64,000 nucleotides of DNA from RGIG6165 sp045538835 (GTDB lineage Bacteria; Bacillota; Clostridia; Oscillospirales; Feifaniaceae). The DNA is taken from the NCBI GenBank assembly GCA_045538835.1, contig JAZQEF010000002.1, positions 124,001 to 188,000 on the forward strand, given 5' to 3'. Shown here piece after piece: positions 24,344 through 34,331 of this stretch. The notes under the pieces were generated by a model. The model was given only the letters and a program-made list of their open reading frames with translations, ran no database searches and was not told the DNA's origin. Position 1 is the stretch's first letter, and each line of letters starts with the position of its first letter. The position numbers were made by a program, and so were the translations under genes.

Positions 24344-24382
24344 TACGGTGTAAATGCGGGACGCGCCCACATTCACACCGTA
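24344..24382 (-). promoter_or_regulatory. rpsL leader hairpin 1 at the transcript 5' end
   Basis: 17-bp stem 24344-24360/24366-24382 around a 5-nt loop. Both non-Watson-Crick pairs become G-U on the minus strand, as expected for RNA of the str operon. It begins at about the predicted transcription start. Confidence 0.65.
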
Positions 24383-24384
24383 AT

Positions 24385-24413
24385 AGTATAACATTTAGTA
24401 TGTCAAATGTCAA
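24385..24413 (-). promoter_or_regulatory. str operon promoter
   Basis: Minus-strand TTGACA (24413-24408), 17-nt spacer, TATACT (24390-24385) with TG extension. The -35 overlaps the rpoC stop codon. Confidence 0.85.
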
Positions 24414-27400
24414 TCATTTGTTGCTTCTGCGAGAACAGATGCATAAATATCTTCTGCCTTTTTCTCAACAGATACATTGCGGTAACATTCCATACCCGTT
24501 CCTGCAGGGATAAGTTTACCGATAATAACATTTTCCTTAAGACCTATAAGCGGATCAACTTTACCCTTGGTTGCTGCGTCTGTAAGAACTCTCGTCGTTT
24601 CCTGGAAGGATGCTGCCGAGAGGAATGAATCTGTTTCAAGCGATGCCTTGGTGATACCCTGAAGCACGATCTCACCCTCTGCAAATGCAAGATCCTTTTC
24701 ACCTGCTGCGATACGCTTTTCGATTTCGGCATTAGCCTCTTCGATAACATAACGGTCAACAAGTGTGTTGGGGAGAAGTTCTGTGCTTCCGTTTTCGATA
24801 ACACGCATCTTTCTCATCATCTGGCGGACAATGACTTCAATATGACGGTCATTGATCTCAACGCCCTGCAGACGGTAAACGCGCTGAACTTCCTTGATGA
24901 AGTACTGTTCAACTGCGCTGTCTCCGAGCACTGCCTTGATGTCGTGCGGATTGGGTGAACCTTCTGTAAGACGCTCACCCTTTTCTATTGTGGCACCGTC
25001 GTGAACTCTTATACTTGAACCGTAAGGAATCGGCACATCGAGTTTTTCGACACCCTTGAGAAGATCTTCCTGCGAGGGAGTTATCACAACATGCTTGAGT
25101 TTCTTATCTTCCGTAATACTTACCGTACCGCCGATCTCGGCAATAATAGCCATCTTCTTGGGCTTTCTTGCCTCGAAAAGTTCTTCGACACGGGGAAGAC
25201 CCTGTGTAATATCGTCTGCCTGAGCAACACCGCCTGTGTGGAACGTTCTCATCGTAAGCTGTGTACCGGGTTCACCGATAGACTGTGCGGCAATGATACC
25301 GACAGATTCGCCGATACTTACACGTTCACCGTTGGAGAGGTTGCTGCCGTAACACTTAGCACATACACCGTGTTTTGAATGACAAGTGAGAAGTGATCTT
25401 ACATATGCACCTGTAACACCTGCATCAATTGCCTTCTGGGCAATATCCTTAGTGATAAGTGTATCTGTATCGATGATAACTTCGCCTGTCTCGGGATGTA
25501 CAATCGGCTGAGCAAGATAACGTCCCACAAGTCTGTCAGCGAATTTCTCGATAATTTCATCGCCCTCACGGATTTCAGACACATATGTGCCCTCTATCGT
25601 TCCGCAGTCATTCTCACGGATGATAACATCCTGCGATACGTCAACAAGTCTTCTCGTAAGGTAACCCGAGTCTGCAGTTCGAAGAGCCGTATCGGCAAGA
25701 CCTTTACGCGCACCTCTTGACGAAATGAAGTACTCAAGGACTGAAAGACCTTCTCTGAAGTTGGATCTGATTGGAATTTCGATAGGCTGACCTGACGGTT
25801 TAGCCATAAGACCTCTCATACCGGCAAGCTGACGAATCTGGTTGTAACTACCGCGGGCGCCGGATTCAGCCATCATGCTGATGGGGTTGAATTCGTCAAA
25901 CGACTTTTTAACTTCGTTTGTGACATCTGTTGTAGCATCGTTCCAGACCTTGATAACTGCTGCAAAACGGTCTTTTTCAGTTGTAATACCTCTCTTGTAG
26001 AGAGTGTTTATCTTTGCTACCTGCTTGTCAGCCTCAGCAATGATATCCCACTTCGACTGCGGCACTACCATGTCTGCAAAACTCATGGTGAATGCGCCTC
26101 TTGTAGCATACTTGTAACCGAGGTCTTTGACATTGTCGAGCAGGACTGCTGTCGGCGCAGGACCGTGCTTGTGGATACATCTGTCTACGATTTGACCAAG
26201 TTGCTTTTTGCCGCACTTGAAGCCAATTTCGTCAATATACTTATTTTCGGGAACACTTCTGTCCACAAAACCGAGATCCTGCGGAATTACTTCATTAAAT
26301 ATAATACGGCCGACAGTTGTGTCGATTATACCGTTTTCGTCCTTTGCAACCCTTACCTTTATCTTCGCATGGAGTTCAACTTCATGGTTATCATAAGCAA
26401 GAAGCGCTTCCTCCTTGTTGGAGAATATCTTGCCTTCGCCCATTTCACCGTCTCTTGTATAAGTCAGGTAGTAAGCACCGAGGACCATATCCTGTGAAGG
26501 AACAGTTACGGGGCTGCCGTCCTGCGGTTTGAGCAGGTTGTTTGCCGAGAACATAAGATATCTTGCCTCTGCCTGTGCTTCTGCTGAAAGCGGTACATGG
26601 ACAGCCATCTGGTCACCGTCGAAGTCGGCGTTGAAGGCTGTACATACAAGCGGATGAAGTTTAATTGCTCTGCCGTCAACAAGTACCGGCTCGAAAGCCT
26701 GGATACCGAGACGGTGAAGCGTAGGAGCACGGTTGAGCATTACGGGATGGTCTTTGATAACAAATTCCAGAGCATCCCAAACCTCGTTTGTCGCTCTTTC
26801 AACCATCTTCTTTGCGCCCTTGATATTGTTTGCAATACCGTCTTCGCAAAGTTTCTTCATAATGAAGGGCTTGAAGAGTTCGACTGCCATCTCCTTGGGG
26901 AGACCGCACTGGTATATCTTAAGGTCAGGACCTACGACGATAACCGAACGGCCCGAATAGTCAACACGTTTACCGAGAAGGTTCTGACGGAAACGTCCCT
27001 GCTTACCTTTGAGCATATCAGAAAGTGACTTAAGAGGTCTGTTATTGGGACCTGTTACAGGTCTGCCTCTTCTGCCGTTGTCGATAAGAGCATCGACTGC
27101 TTCCTGAAGCATTCTCTTCTCGTTTCTTATAATGATGTCGGGAGCCATAAGTTCCTGAAGTCTCTTAAGACGGTTGTTTCTGTTGATAACTCGTCTGTAA
27201 AGATCGTTTAAGTCACTTGTGGCAAATCTGCCGCCGTCAAGTTGAACCATAGGACGTATCTCAGGCGGAATTACGGGAACGACATCAAGGATCATCCATT
27301 CAGGCTTGTTGCCCGAAAGTCTGAACGCTTCTACAACCTCAAGTCTCTTAAGAAGTTTAGCCTTCTTCTGACCTGTTGCCTCCTGCGCTTCTTCTTTGAG

Positions 27401-27967
27401 GGTTTCCGAAAGTTTATCAAGGTCAAGTTCTGCGAGCATAGTCTTTATTGCTTCTGCACCCATATCTGCCTTGAATTCGTCACCGTATTTTTCGCGGTTC
27501 TCCATATACTCTTTTTCAGTGAGTACTTCACCCTTTGACAGCGGTGTTGAACCTGCATCTGTTACGATGTATGCAGCGTAGTAAAGCACTTTTTCGAGCG
27601 CTCTGGGCGAAATATCAAGAATGAGTCCCATTCTTGAGGGTATACCCTTAAAATACCAAATGTGCGATACGGGCGCCGCAAGTTCAATGTGTCCCATTCT
27701 CTCACGGCGAACCTTTGAGCGTGTTATTTCAACTCCGCACTTTTCGCATATCTTACCTTTATATCTGATTCTCTTGTACTTACCGCAGTGACATTCCCAG
27801 TCCTTTGTAGGTCCGAATATCTTTTCGCAGAAAAGACCTTCTTTTTCGGGTTTGAGTGTACGGTAATTGATAGTTTCGGGTTTTGTGACTTCACCGTGTG
27901 ACCATTTTCTCATCTGTTCGGGAGAAGCCAGGCCGATTTTTATACTTTCAAATGCTATATTATCCAT
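24410..27967 (-). CDS. rpoC: DNA-directed RNA polymerase subunit beta'
   Basis: 1185 aa. N-terminal zinc ribbon (CHCGKYKRIRYKGKICEKCG, about residues 60-80), active-site NADFDGD metal triad in the middle, bridge helix and trigger loop region with GEPGTQLTMRTFHTGGVA, second zinc cluster C-x6-C-x2-C around CHSKHGVCAKC. Follows rpoB by 19 nt; RBS GGAGG. Length typical of Bacillota. Confidence 0.98.
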   Translation of the reverse strand: MDNIAFESIKIGLASPEQMRKWSHGEVTKPETINYRTLKPEKEGLFCEKIFGPTKDWECHCGKYKRIRYKGKICEKCGVEITRSKVRRERMGHIELAAPVSHIWYFKGIPSRMGLILDISPRALEKVLYYAAYIVTDAGSTPLSKGEVLTEKEYMENREKYGDEFKADMGAEAIKTMLAELDLDKLSETLKEEAQEATGQKKAKLLKRLEVVEAFRLSGNKPEWMILDVVPVIPPEIRPMVQLDGGRFATSDLNDLYRRVINRNNRLKRLQELMAPDIIIRNEKRMLQEAVDALIDNGRRGRPVTGPNNRPLKSLSDMLKGKQGRFRQNLLGKRVDYSGRSVIVVGPDLKIYQCGLPKEMAVELFKPFIMKKLCEDGIANNIKGAKKMVERATNEVWDALEFVIKDHPVMLNRAPTLHRLGIQAFEPVLVDGRAIKLHPLVCTAFNADFDGDQMAVHVPLSAEAQAEARYLMFSANNLLKPQDGSPVTVPSQDMVLGAYYLTYTRDGEMGEGKIFSNKEEALLAYDNHEVELHAKIKVRVAKDENGIIDTTVGRIIFNEVIPQDLGFVDRSVPENKYIDEIGFKCGKKQLGQIVDRCIHKHGPAPTAVLLDNVKDLGYKYATRGAFTMSFADMVVPQSKWDIIAEADKQVAKINTLYKRGITTEKDRFAAVIKVWNDATTDVTNEVKKSFDEFNPISMMAESGARGSYNQIRQLAGMRGLMAKPSGQPIEIPIRSNFREGLSVLEYFISSRGARKGLADTALRTADSGYLTRRLVDVSQDVIIRENDCGTIEGTYVSEIREGDEIIEKFADRLVGRYLAQPIVHPETGEVIIDTDTLITKDIAQKAIDAGVTGAYVRSLLTCHSKHGVCAKCYGSNLSNGERVSIGESVGIIAAQSIGEPGTQLTMRTFHTGGVAQADDITQGLPRVEELFEARKPKKMAIIAEIGGTVSITEDKKLKHVVITPSQEDLLKGVEKLDVPIPYGSSIRVHDGATIEKGERLTEGSPNPHDIKAVLGDSAVEQYFIKEVQRVYRLQGVEINDRHIEVIVRQMMRKMRVIENGSTELLPNTLVDRYVIEEANAEIEKRIAAGEKDLAFAEGEIVLQGITKASLETDSFLSAASFQETTRVLTDAATKGKVDPLIGLKENVIIGKLIPAGTGMECYRNVSVEKKAEDIYASVLAEATND

Positions 27968-27986
27968 AACCTTTTTCCTCCTTTAA

Positions 27987-30900
27987 TTACATATCAAAAT
28001 CGTCGTCGGTTTCATCACCGAAGTCATTTGTTTCTGCGATTTCGTCCTCATCATCTTCGATTCCCTCTTCGCCGAAACCTTCTGCAAGTTCGCTTTCTTC
28101 ATACACATCTGCAGTAAGTTCTGCAACGTGTGTTCTGCCGAAGCCGATCTCTTCTTCATCAGGAAGTTCTTTTATCTCGATTTCTTCATTGTTCTTGTCA
28201 AGAACCTTGATATCAAGACCGAGTGACTGAAGTTCTTTAATAAGAACCTTAAATGATTCGGGGATACCGGGCTGCGGAACATTGAGTCCCTTTACGATGC
28301 TTTCATAGGTCTTTGAACGGCCTGTAACATCGTCGGACTTGACTGTAAGAATCTCCTGCAGAGTATATGCAGCGCCGTATGCTTCAAGTGCCCAAACTTC
28401 CATTTCACCGAAACGCTGACCGCCGAACTGTGCTTTACCGCCGAGGGGCTGCTGTGTAACAAGTGAGTAAGGACCGATAGAACGGGCATGAATTTTATCA
28501 TCAACAAGGTGATGCAGTTTGAGGTAGTACATATAACCGACTGTAACAGGATTGTCGAACTTCTCACCTGTACGGCCGTCGTATACCACGCTCTTACCGT
28601 TTTTGCTCATACCTGCACGGTCGAGCATTGCCTCTATGTCGGAGTGACGTGCGCCGTCAAATACAGGAGTCATTATCTTGAATCCGAGTCTTGCGGCAGC
28701 CATACCGAGATGTACTTCAAGCACCTGACCAATGTTCATTCGTGAAGGAACGCCGAGCGGGTTAAGTACGATGTCGAGAGGTGTACCGTCCTCAAGATAG
28801 GGCATATCTTCGGGCGGAAGTATTCTTGATACGACACCCTTATTACCGTGACGGCCTGCCATCTTATCTCCGACAGAGATCTTTCTCTTCTGAGCGATGT
28901 AGCAGCGTACGACCATTTTGACTCCGGGACTGAGTTCGTCGGAGTTCTTTCTTGTAAATACCTTGACGTCAACGATTATACCGTACTCACCATGAGGAAC
29001 TTTAAGTGATGTATCTCTGTAATCCTTAGCCTTGTCACCGAATATAGCACGGAGAAGTTTTTCTTCCGCAGTCTGCTCAGTTTCACCCTTAGGTGTGATC
29101 TTACCGACAAGGATATCGCCTGCATGAACTTCTGCGCCCACGCGGATAATACCTCTCTCATCAAGATCCTTGAGCATATCTTCACCGACACCGGGAATCT
29201 CTCTTGTGATTATTTCGTCGCCGAGTTTTGTTTCACGCGCTTCCGTTTCAAACTCTTCGATGTGTATGGAAGTGTACATATCTTCACGTACTATCTTTTC
29301 ATTGAGAAGCACGGCGTCCTCGTAGTTGTAACCCTCCCAGTTCATAAAGCCGATGAGAGCGTTTCTGCCGAGTGCGATCTCACCGTTGTCCGTTGCGGGA
29401 CCGTCAGCAATAACTGCACCGGCTTCAACGTGCTGACCGTTGTCAACGATGGGACGCTGATTTATACAAGTACCCTGGTTTGAACGCAGGAACTTGATAA
29501 GATTGTATTCATCTACAGTACCGTCATCATTGCGGATAACAATCTTGTCAGCCGCCGCTTTAACAACTGTACCTGCCTTTTTGCTGAGTACAACGACACC
29601 GCTGTCATATGCTGCGCGGTATTCGATACCTGTTGCAACGATGGGTGAGTCGGGACGCAGCAGCGGAACTGCCTGACGCTGCATGTTTGAACCCATGAGG
29701 GCACGGTTCGCGTCATCGTTCTGGAGGAAGGGTATCATTGACGTTGCAACCGAAACTATCATTCTCGGTGACACGTCGACAAAGTCGACCTTGTGCTTTT
29801 CAACTTCAAGGAACTCATCTCTTGAACGGACAGTTATTCTGTCATTGATGAAACAGCCTTTTTCATCGACCGGTTCACTTGCCTGAGCGACAACATAGTT
29901 GTCCTCAATGTCTGCAGTCATATATACGATCTCGTCTGTAACCGTTCCGCTTTCTTTATCGACCTTTCTGTAAGGCGCTTCAATGAAGCCGTAGTCATTG
30001 ATACGTGCGAATGTTGCAAGATACGAGATAAGACCTATGTTAGGACCTTCAGGTGTTTCAATCGGACACATTCTGCCGTAGTGGGAATGGTGAACGTCAC
30101 GGACTTCAAAACTTGCTCTGTCTCTTGAAAGACCGCCGGGACCGAGCGCCGAAAGTCTTCTCTTATGTGTGAGTTCAGCAAGAGGATTTGTCTGGTCCAT
30201 GAACTGTGAAAGCGGTGAGGAACCGAAAAATTCCTTGATAGCCGCAACAACGGGACGGATATTGATAAGTGCCTGAGGCGTAACAACATCGAGATCCTGT
30301 ATCGTCATTCTCTCACGGATAACTCTCTCCATTCTGGAAAGACCGATTCTGAACTGATTCTGAAGGAGTTCGCCTACCGAGCGTATTCTTCTGTTGCCGA
30401 GATGGTCGATATCGTCCTTTGTGCCTATACCCTTTGTCATGCAGAGGAGATAGTTTACTGAGGCGAATACGTCGTCAACAGTTATTGTGTTTGCAACGAG
30501 CTGTGCGCTGCGCTCACGGCAAGCGGCAATGATATCTTCATCGCTTTCGCATTTAGCAAGTATTTCAGAGAGAACTTTGAAGTTTACTTTCTCCTTGATG
30601 CCGAGAACTTCAGCGGCATCAAAGTTTACAAAGTTCTTTATGTCAACTGTTCCGTTTGAGAACACTTTCACTTTATGGCCGTCAACATCGAGATATACGA
30701 TGTTTGCGCCGCAGTTTTCTATTTCAAGAGCCTTGTCGGCTGTGATACGTTCACCGGCATCGGCAATGATTTCACCTGTAAGAGGAGCAACTACGGGCTC
30801 TGCAAGTTTCTTGAACTTGATTCTCTCGCCGAGAGCCATCTTTTTGTCATACTTGAAACGGCCGACTTTAGAAAGGTCGTATCTGTGAGGATCAAAGAAC

Positions 30901-31760
30901 AGATTTCCGACCAAAGTCTGCGCACTTTCTACCGTAGGCGGCTCGCCGGGACGGAGTTTCTTGTAAAGTTCAATAAGAGCCGAATCGGTACTGTTTGCAG
31001 GATCCTTTTCGAGAGTCGCAAGAAGCATTTCATCTTCCCCGAATATCGCTTTGATCTGCTCATTTGTACCTGCTTCGGGACTGAGCGCCCTGAGAAGTGT
31101 GGTAACGGGGATCTTTCTCGTCTTATCTATTCTTGCCCAGAACACGTTGTTGGCATCGGTCTCGTATTCTATCCACGCGCCTCTGTTGGGGATTATCTGC
31201 GTGGTAAAGAGGTCAATAGCCTGCTTGTCCGTCGTCTTGTCAAAGTACATACCGGGTGAACGCACGAGCTGTGAAACAACAACACGCTCTGCGCCGTTGA
31301 TTATGAACGTACCGCTGTCCGTCATAAGCGGGAAGTCGCCCATAAAAAGTTCCTGGTCCTTGACTTCACCTGTTTCGTTGTTGATGAGCCTTACCTTGAC
31401 CTTGAGAGGAACGGCATATGTCGCATCTCTGATTTTACATTCAGTTATCGAATACTTGGTCTCATCCTCAAAATGATAATCGAGGAACTGAAGCACGAGA
31501 TTCTGTGAATAATCGGTGATGGATGTGAGGTCCTCAAAGACCTCCTTGATACCTTCTTCGACAAACCATTTATAAGAGGACTTCTGGATGTCTATCAGGT
31601 TAGGCATCTGAAGTTTCTCGGGTATTCTTGAAAAGTCAAGACGTTCGTTTGTGCCCTGAACTTTTTTCTTGATACCGAGTTCTTTTTCAACGGCAGCGAA
31701 GTCTGCTTTCGGTTTTGTTGCGTATCCAACATCCGTTGAAAGCATTACATTTTTCGCCAT
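27987..31760 (-). CDS. rpoB: DNA-directed RNA polymerase subunit beta
   Basis: 1257 aa. Rifampicin-region residues are wild type (FMDQTNPLAELTHKRRLSALG, key Asp, His and Ser kept), so rifampicin sensitivity is expected. The C-terminus ends in a very acidic tail (about the last 45 residues, rich in Asp/Glu), typical of clostridia. First gene of the rpoBC unit with its own promoter; the rplK-rplA-rplJ-rplL genes that usually precede it are absent, and guaB lies upstream instead. Confidence 0.98.
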   Translation of the reverse strand: MAKNVMLSTDVGYATKPKADFAAVEKELGIKKKVQGTNERLDFSRIPEKLQMPNLIDIQKSSYKWFVEEGIKEVFEDLTSITDYSQNLVLQFLDYHFEDETKYSITECKIRDATYAVPLKVKVRLINNETGEVKDQELFMGDFPLMTDSGTFIINGAERVVVSQLVRSPGMYFDKTTDKQAIDLFTTQIIPNRGAWIEYETDANNVFWARIDKTRKIPVTTLLRALSPEAGTNEQIKAIFGEDEMLLATLEKDPANSTDSALIELYKKLRPGEPPTVESAQTLVGNLFFDPHRYDLSKVGRFKYDKKMALGERIKFKKLAEPVVAPLTGEIIADAGERITADKALEIENCGANIVYLDVDGHKVKVFSNGTVDIKNFVNFDAAEVLGIKEKVNFKVLSEILAKCESDEDIIAACRERSAQLVANTITVDDVFASVNYLLCMTKGIGTKDDIDHLGNRRIRSVGELLQNQFRIGLSRMERVIRERMTIQDLDVVTPQALINIRPVVAAIKEFFGSSPLSQFMDQTNPLAELTHKRRLSALGPGGLSRDRASFEVRDVHHSHYGRMCPIETPEGPNIGLISYLATFARINDYGFIEAPYRKVDKESGTVTDEIVYMTADIEDNYVVAQASEPVDEKGCFINDRITVRSRDEFLEVEKHKVDFVDVSPRMIVSVATSMIPFLQNDDANRALMGSNMQRQAVPLLRPDSPIVATGIEYRAAYDSGVVVLSKKAGTVVKAAADKIVIRNDDGTVDEYNLIKFLRSNQGTCINQRPIVDNGQHVEAGAVIADGPATDNGEIALGRNALIGFMNWEGYNYEDAVLLNEKIVREDMYTSIHIEEFETEARETKLGDEIITREIPGVGEDMLKDLDERGIIRVGAEVHAGDILVGKITPKGETEQTAEEKLLRAIFGDKAKDYRDTSLKVPHGEYGIIVDVKVFTRKNSDELSPGVKMVVRCYIAQKRKISVGDKMAGRHGNKGVVSRILPPEDMPYLEDGTPLDIVLNPLGVPSRMNIGQVLEVHLGMAAARLGFKIMTPVFDGARHSDIEAMLDRAGMSKNGKSVVYDGRTGEKFDNPVTVGYMYYLKLHHLVDDKIHARSIGPYSLVTQQPLGGKAQFGGQRFGEMEVWALEAYGAAYTLQEILTVKSDDVTGRSKTYESIVKGLNVPQPGIPESFKVLIKELQSLGLDIKVLDKNNEEIEIKELPDEEEIGFGRTHVAELTADVYEESELAEGFGEEGIEDDEDEIAETNDFGDETDDDFDM

Positions 31761-31856
31761 AGGCTTAAATCACTCCATCCTAAAATTTTGTCAGTCCTTG
31801 CGGACAAATATATATTAAATAAATAATATAATACGCGCATGTAGGTGCAGTATAGT

Positions 31857-31885
31857 AATATATCATAACTAAATGGACGTGTCAA
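31857..31885 (-). promoter_or_regulatory. rpoB promoter
   Basis: Minus-strand TTGACA (31885-31880), 17-nt spacer, TATATT (31862-31857). The roughly 90-nt leader contains GTCC-GCAA-GGAC, a GNRA hairpin. Confidence 0.85.
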
Positions 31886-31905
31886 GAAAATTTTCTGGTT
31901 TTTGT

Positions 31906-31938
31906 AAAAAAAATTCCGCGCTAAAAACGCGGAATTTT
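31906..31938 (-). terminator. guaB terminator
   Basis: Minus-strand stem AAAATTCCGCG/CGCGGAATTTT followed by TTTTT, just after guaB. Confidence 0.93.
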
Positions 31939-31955
31939 CGTTGATTTGAATTTTT

Positions 31956-33431
31956 TTATACCTGTGTTGAGTAGTTGGGCGCTTCTTTCGTGATATAGAT
32001 ATCGTGGGGATGACTCTCCTTAAGACCTGCGCCTGTTATTCTTACAAACTTGCCGTTATCCTTAAGTTCCTGAATGTTGTGAGCACCGCAGTAACCCATA
32101 CCCGAACGGAGACCGCCGAGAAGTTGGAATATCGTATCCGACACCGCTCCCTTATAAGGAACACGGCCCTCAACGCCTTCGGGAACAAGTTTTTTATTGT
32201 TGGAGGTTCCGCTCTGGAAATACCTGTCTTTACTGCCCTTAGCCATTGCCGCAAGGCTTCCCATACCTCTGTATACCTTGAACTGTCTGCCCTGATATAT
32301 TTCATTTTCACCGGGGCTTTCTTCACAGCCTGCAAGCAGACTTCCGAGCATTATCGTGTCCGCACCTGCCGCTATTGCCTTTGCAATATCGCCACTGTAT
32401 TTGATACCGCCGTCTGCGATTACGGGGATATTGTATTTCTTCGCAACCTGCGCAACATCATATACTGCAGTTATCTGCGGAACGCCTATACCTGCAACTA
32501 CACGAGTTGTACAAATCGATCCGGGACCGATACCCACTTTAACTGCATCTGCACCTGCTTTTATAAGATCTTCAGCAGCAGCGGCAGTTGCTATATTACC
32601 TGCAATAAGAGAAATCTCAGGATACGCCTGCTTTACTTTCTTTACACAGTCGATAATTCCCTGAGAATGACCGTGAGCAGAGTCAAGAACAAGTGCATCT
32701 GCCCCTGCTTCGACGAGTGCCTTTGCTCTGTCGAGAACATCGGCAGTAACACCGATAGCTGCAGCACAGAGAAGTCTGCCCTGCGCATCTCTTGCAGAGT
32801 TGGGGTACTTGTGTGACTTTTCAATATCCTTGATGGTGATAAGACCTTTGAGTCTCATATCGCTGTCAACGATAGGCAGTTTTTCTATCTTGTGCTTGCA
32901 AAGGATATCCTGCGCTTCTTCAAGCGTAGTGCCCACAGGCGCAGTGACAAGGTTGTCCTTTGTCATAACATCCTTTATCTGTATCGAATAGTCCTGTATA
33001 AAACGCAGGTCACGGTTTGTGAGAATACCCACAAGTTTGCCGTCTTCGCATATCGGAACACCCGAAATCTTATATTTTCCCATGAGTTTGTCCGCATCGT
33101 CAACGGAATTTTGAGGCGCAAGGAAGAACGGATCGGTAATAACGCCGTTTTCACTTCGTTTTACCTTGTCCACCTCATTTGCCTGATCTTCGATAGACAT
33201 ATTTTTGTGAATGACACCGATGCCGCCTTCACGCGCAATGGCGATCGCCATTTTCGACTCAGTAACCGAGTCCATAGCCGCCGACATTATCGGCACATTG
33301 AGTTTGATTTTGTTTGTGAGGCGTGTAGAAACATCTACATCGGCGGGAAGCACGTCACTTTTTGCCGGCACGAGTAAGAGGTCGTCAAAAGTAAGGCCTT
33401 CTCCTACAAACTTATCTTCTGCAAATCCCAT
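31956..33431 (-). CDS. guaB: IMP dehydrogenase
   Basis: 491 aa. Catalytic barrel interrupted by two CBS domains (about 95-205), active-site loop GPGSICTTR with the catalytic Cys, ADGGIKYSGD and the flap GMGSLAAM. Converts IMP to XMP, the rate-limiting step of GMP synthesis. Own promoter and terminator, so it is monocistronic. RBS AGGGAG. Confidence 0.97.
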   Translation of the reverse strand: MGFAEDKFVGEGLTFDDLLLVPAKSDVLPADVDVSTRLTNKIKLNVPIMSAAMDSVTESKMAIAIAREGGIGVIHKNMSIEDQANEVDKVKRSENGVITDPFFLAPQNSVDDADKLMGKYKISGVPICEDGKLVGILTNRDLRFIQDYSIQIKDVMTKDNLVTAPVGTTLEEAQDILCKHKIEKLPIVDSDMRLKGLITIKDIEKSHKYPNSARDAQGRLLCAAAIGVTADVLDRAKALVEAGADALVLDSAHGHSQGIIDCVKKVKQAYPEISLIAGNIATAAAAEDLIKAGADAVKVGIGPGSICTTRVVAGIGVPQITAVYDVAQVAKKYNIPVIADGGIKYSGDIAKAIAAGADTIMLGSLLAGCEESPGENEIYQGRQFKVYRGMGSLAAMAKGSKDRYFQSGTSNNKKLVPEGVEGRVPYKGAVSDTIFQLLGGLRSGMGYCGAHNIQELKDNGKFVRITGAGLKESHPHDIYITKEAPNYSTQV

Positions 33432-33469
33432 AATTTCACTCCCTATTAAGCCAAAATTGTATTTTTTCC

Positions 33470-33498
33470 ATTATACCCATTTAAAGTCCCGAGTTCAA
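33470..33498 (-). promoter_or_regulatory. guaB promoter
   Basis: Minus-strand TTGAAC (33498-33493), 17-nt spacer, TATAAT (33475-33470). Confidence 0.8.
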
Positions 33499-33511
33499 GC
33501 ACTTTTTTTGA

Positions 33512-34279
33512 TTATTTAAATCTTTTTATTTCTATGAAGATTCTTCCCTTTCGGCTCTGCCCTCCTGTTTTTGCAATTTCTGCCTTGCCAAAACCTCTTG
33601 CTGATATAATATCGCCCTCCTTGACTTCGCAGGAAACACTGTTTATGACCAGATAGTTGAGCGACACTTTCTCGCCTTTTATGAGTTCCGCCGCCACAGT
33701 TCTGGACATTGAAAACGCCTCTGCTACAACACAATCGAGTCTCAGTGAAGCGACCGTTGCACTTATGTTTTCACAGTCTGCTTCGGGCAACAGTCCAACC
33801 TCTCCTAGTTCAAGTTTTACAGAGCATCTTCCTGCGCTTTTGAGTTCATTTATCAAATACTGCGCCATTTTAGATTGACACACTATAAAAGGCGGTGAGG
33901 CACTGTCTGCAATATCACCGAGCACCGACCTTTTTATCCCCAGCGCCATTATTGCCCCGAGCAGATCACGGTTCGAGGGCTTCCCCCACTCGCATTTTAC
34001 GGTAAGTATCTCTATCGGCGGCTGTTGTATATAATAACAGTCTTTAGGTTTAAGCACCGCTACTCTGCGTACCGCCCCCTCATAACCGCCGTCAAAACTT
34101 ATGTCGCACAGACGGCTAAGTTCGCTCGCCTTTGTGATGAGAGCCTGCCCTGCAGGTGTGAGAAAATCGGAAAAGGCATAGATGCCCCTTGTATTCACAC
34201 GTTCAGCAAGGTCGCATATTCGTTCAAGAAGTTGTTTCTCCTCACTGTTTTTTGCGTATTTTGCAGAAATTTCTCTCAT
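33512..34279 (-). CDS. ylmH: S4-domain RNA-binding protein, YlmH-like
   Basis: 255 aa. N-terminal YlmH region (about 1-170, FLTPAGQALI, RDLLGAIMALGIKRSVLGDI) and C-terminal S4 RNA-binding domain (about 175-255, RLDCVVAEAFSMSRTVAAELIKGEKVSLN). YlmH-type proteins bind the ribosome and peptidyl-tRNA to rescue stalled large subunits. It normally sits in the sep/divIVA cluster, but here it stands alone, divergent from lepA. Two tandem ATG codons; the second (34279) is 7 nt from GAGG and is preferred. The long N-terminal ORF extension has no support. Confidence 0.85.
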   Translation of the reverse strand: MREISAKYAKNSEEKQLLERICDLAERVNTRGIYAFSDFLTPAGQALITKASELSRLCDISFDGGYEGAVRRVAVLKPKDCYYIQQPPIEILTVKCEWGKPSNRDLLGAIMALGIKRSVLGDIADSASPPFIVCQSKMAQYLINELKSAGRCSVKLELGEVGLLPEADCENISATVASLRLDCVVAEAFSMSRTVAAELIKGEKVSLNYLVINSVSCEVKEGDIISARGFGKAEIAKTGGQSRKGRIFIEIKRFK

Positions 34280-34331
34280 CATCTCACCTCTTTGCTTTAT
34301 TGTATCACAATATGGCAACAATAAAAAAGAG

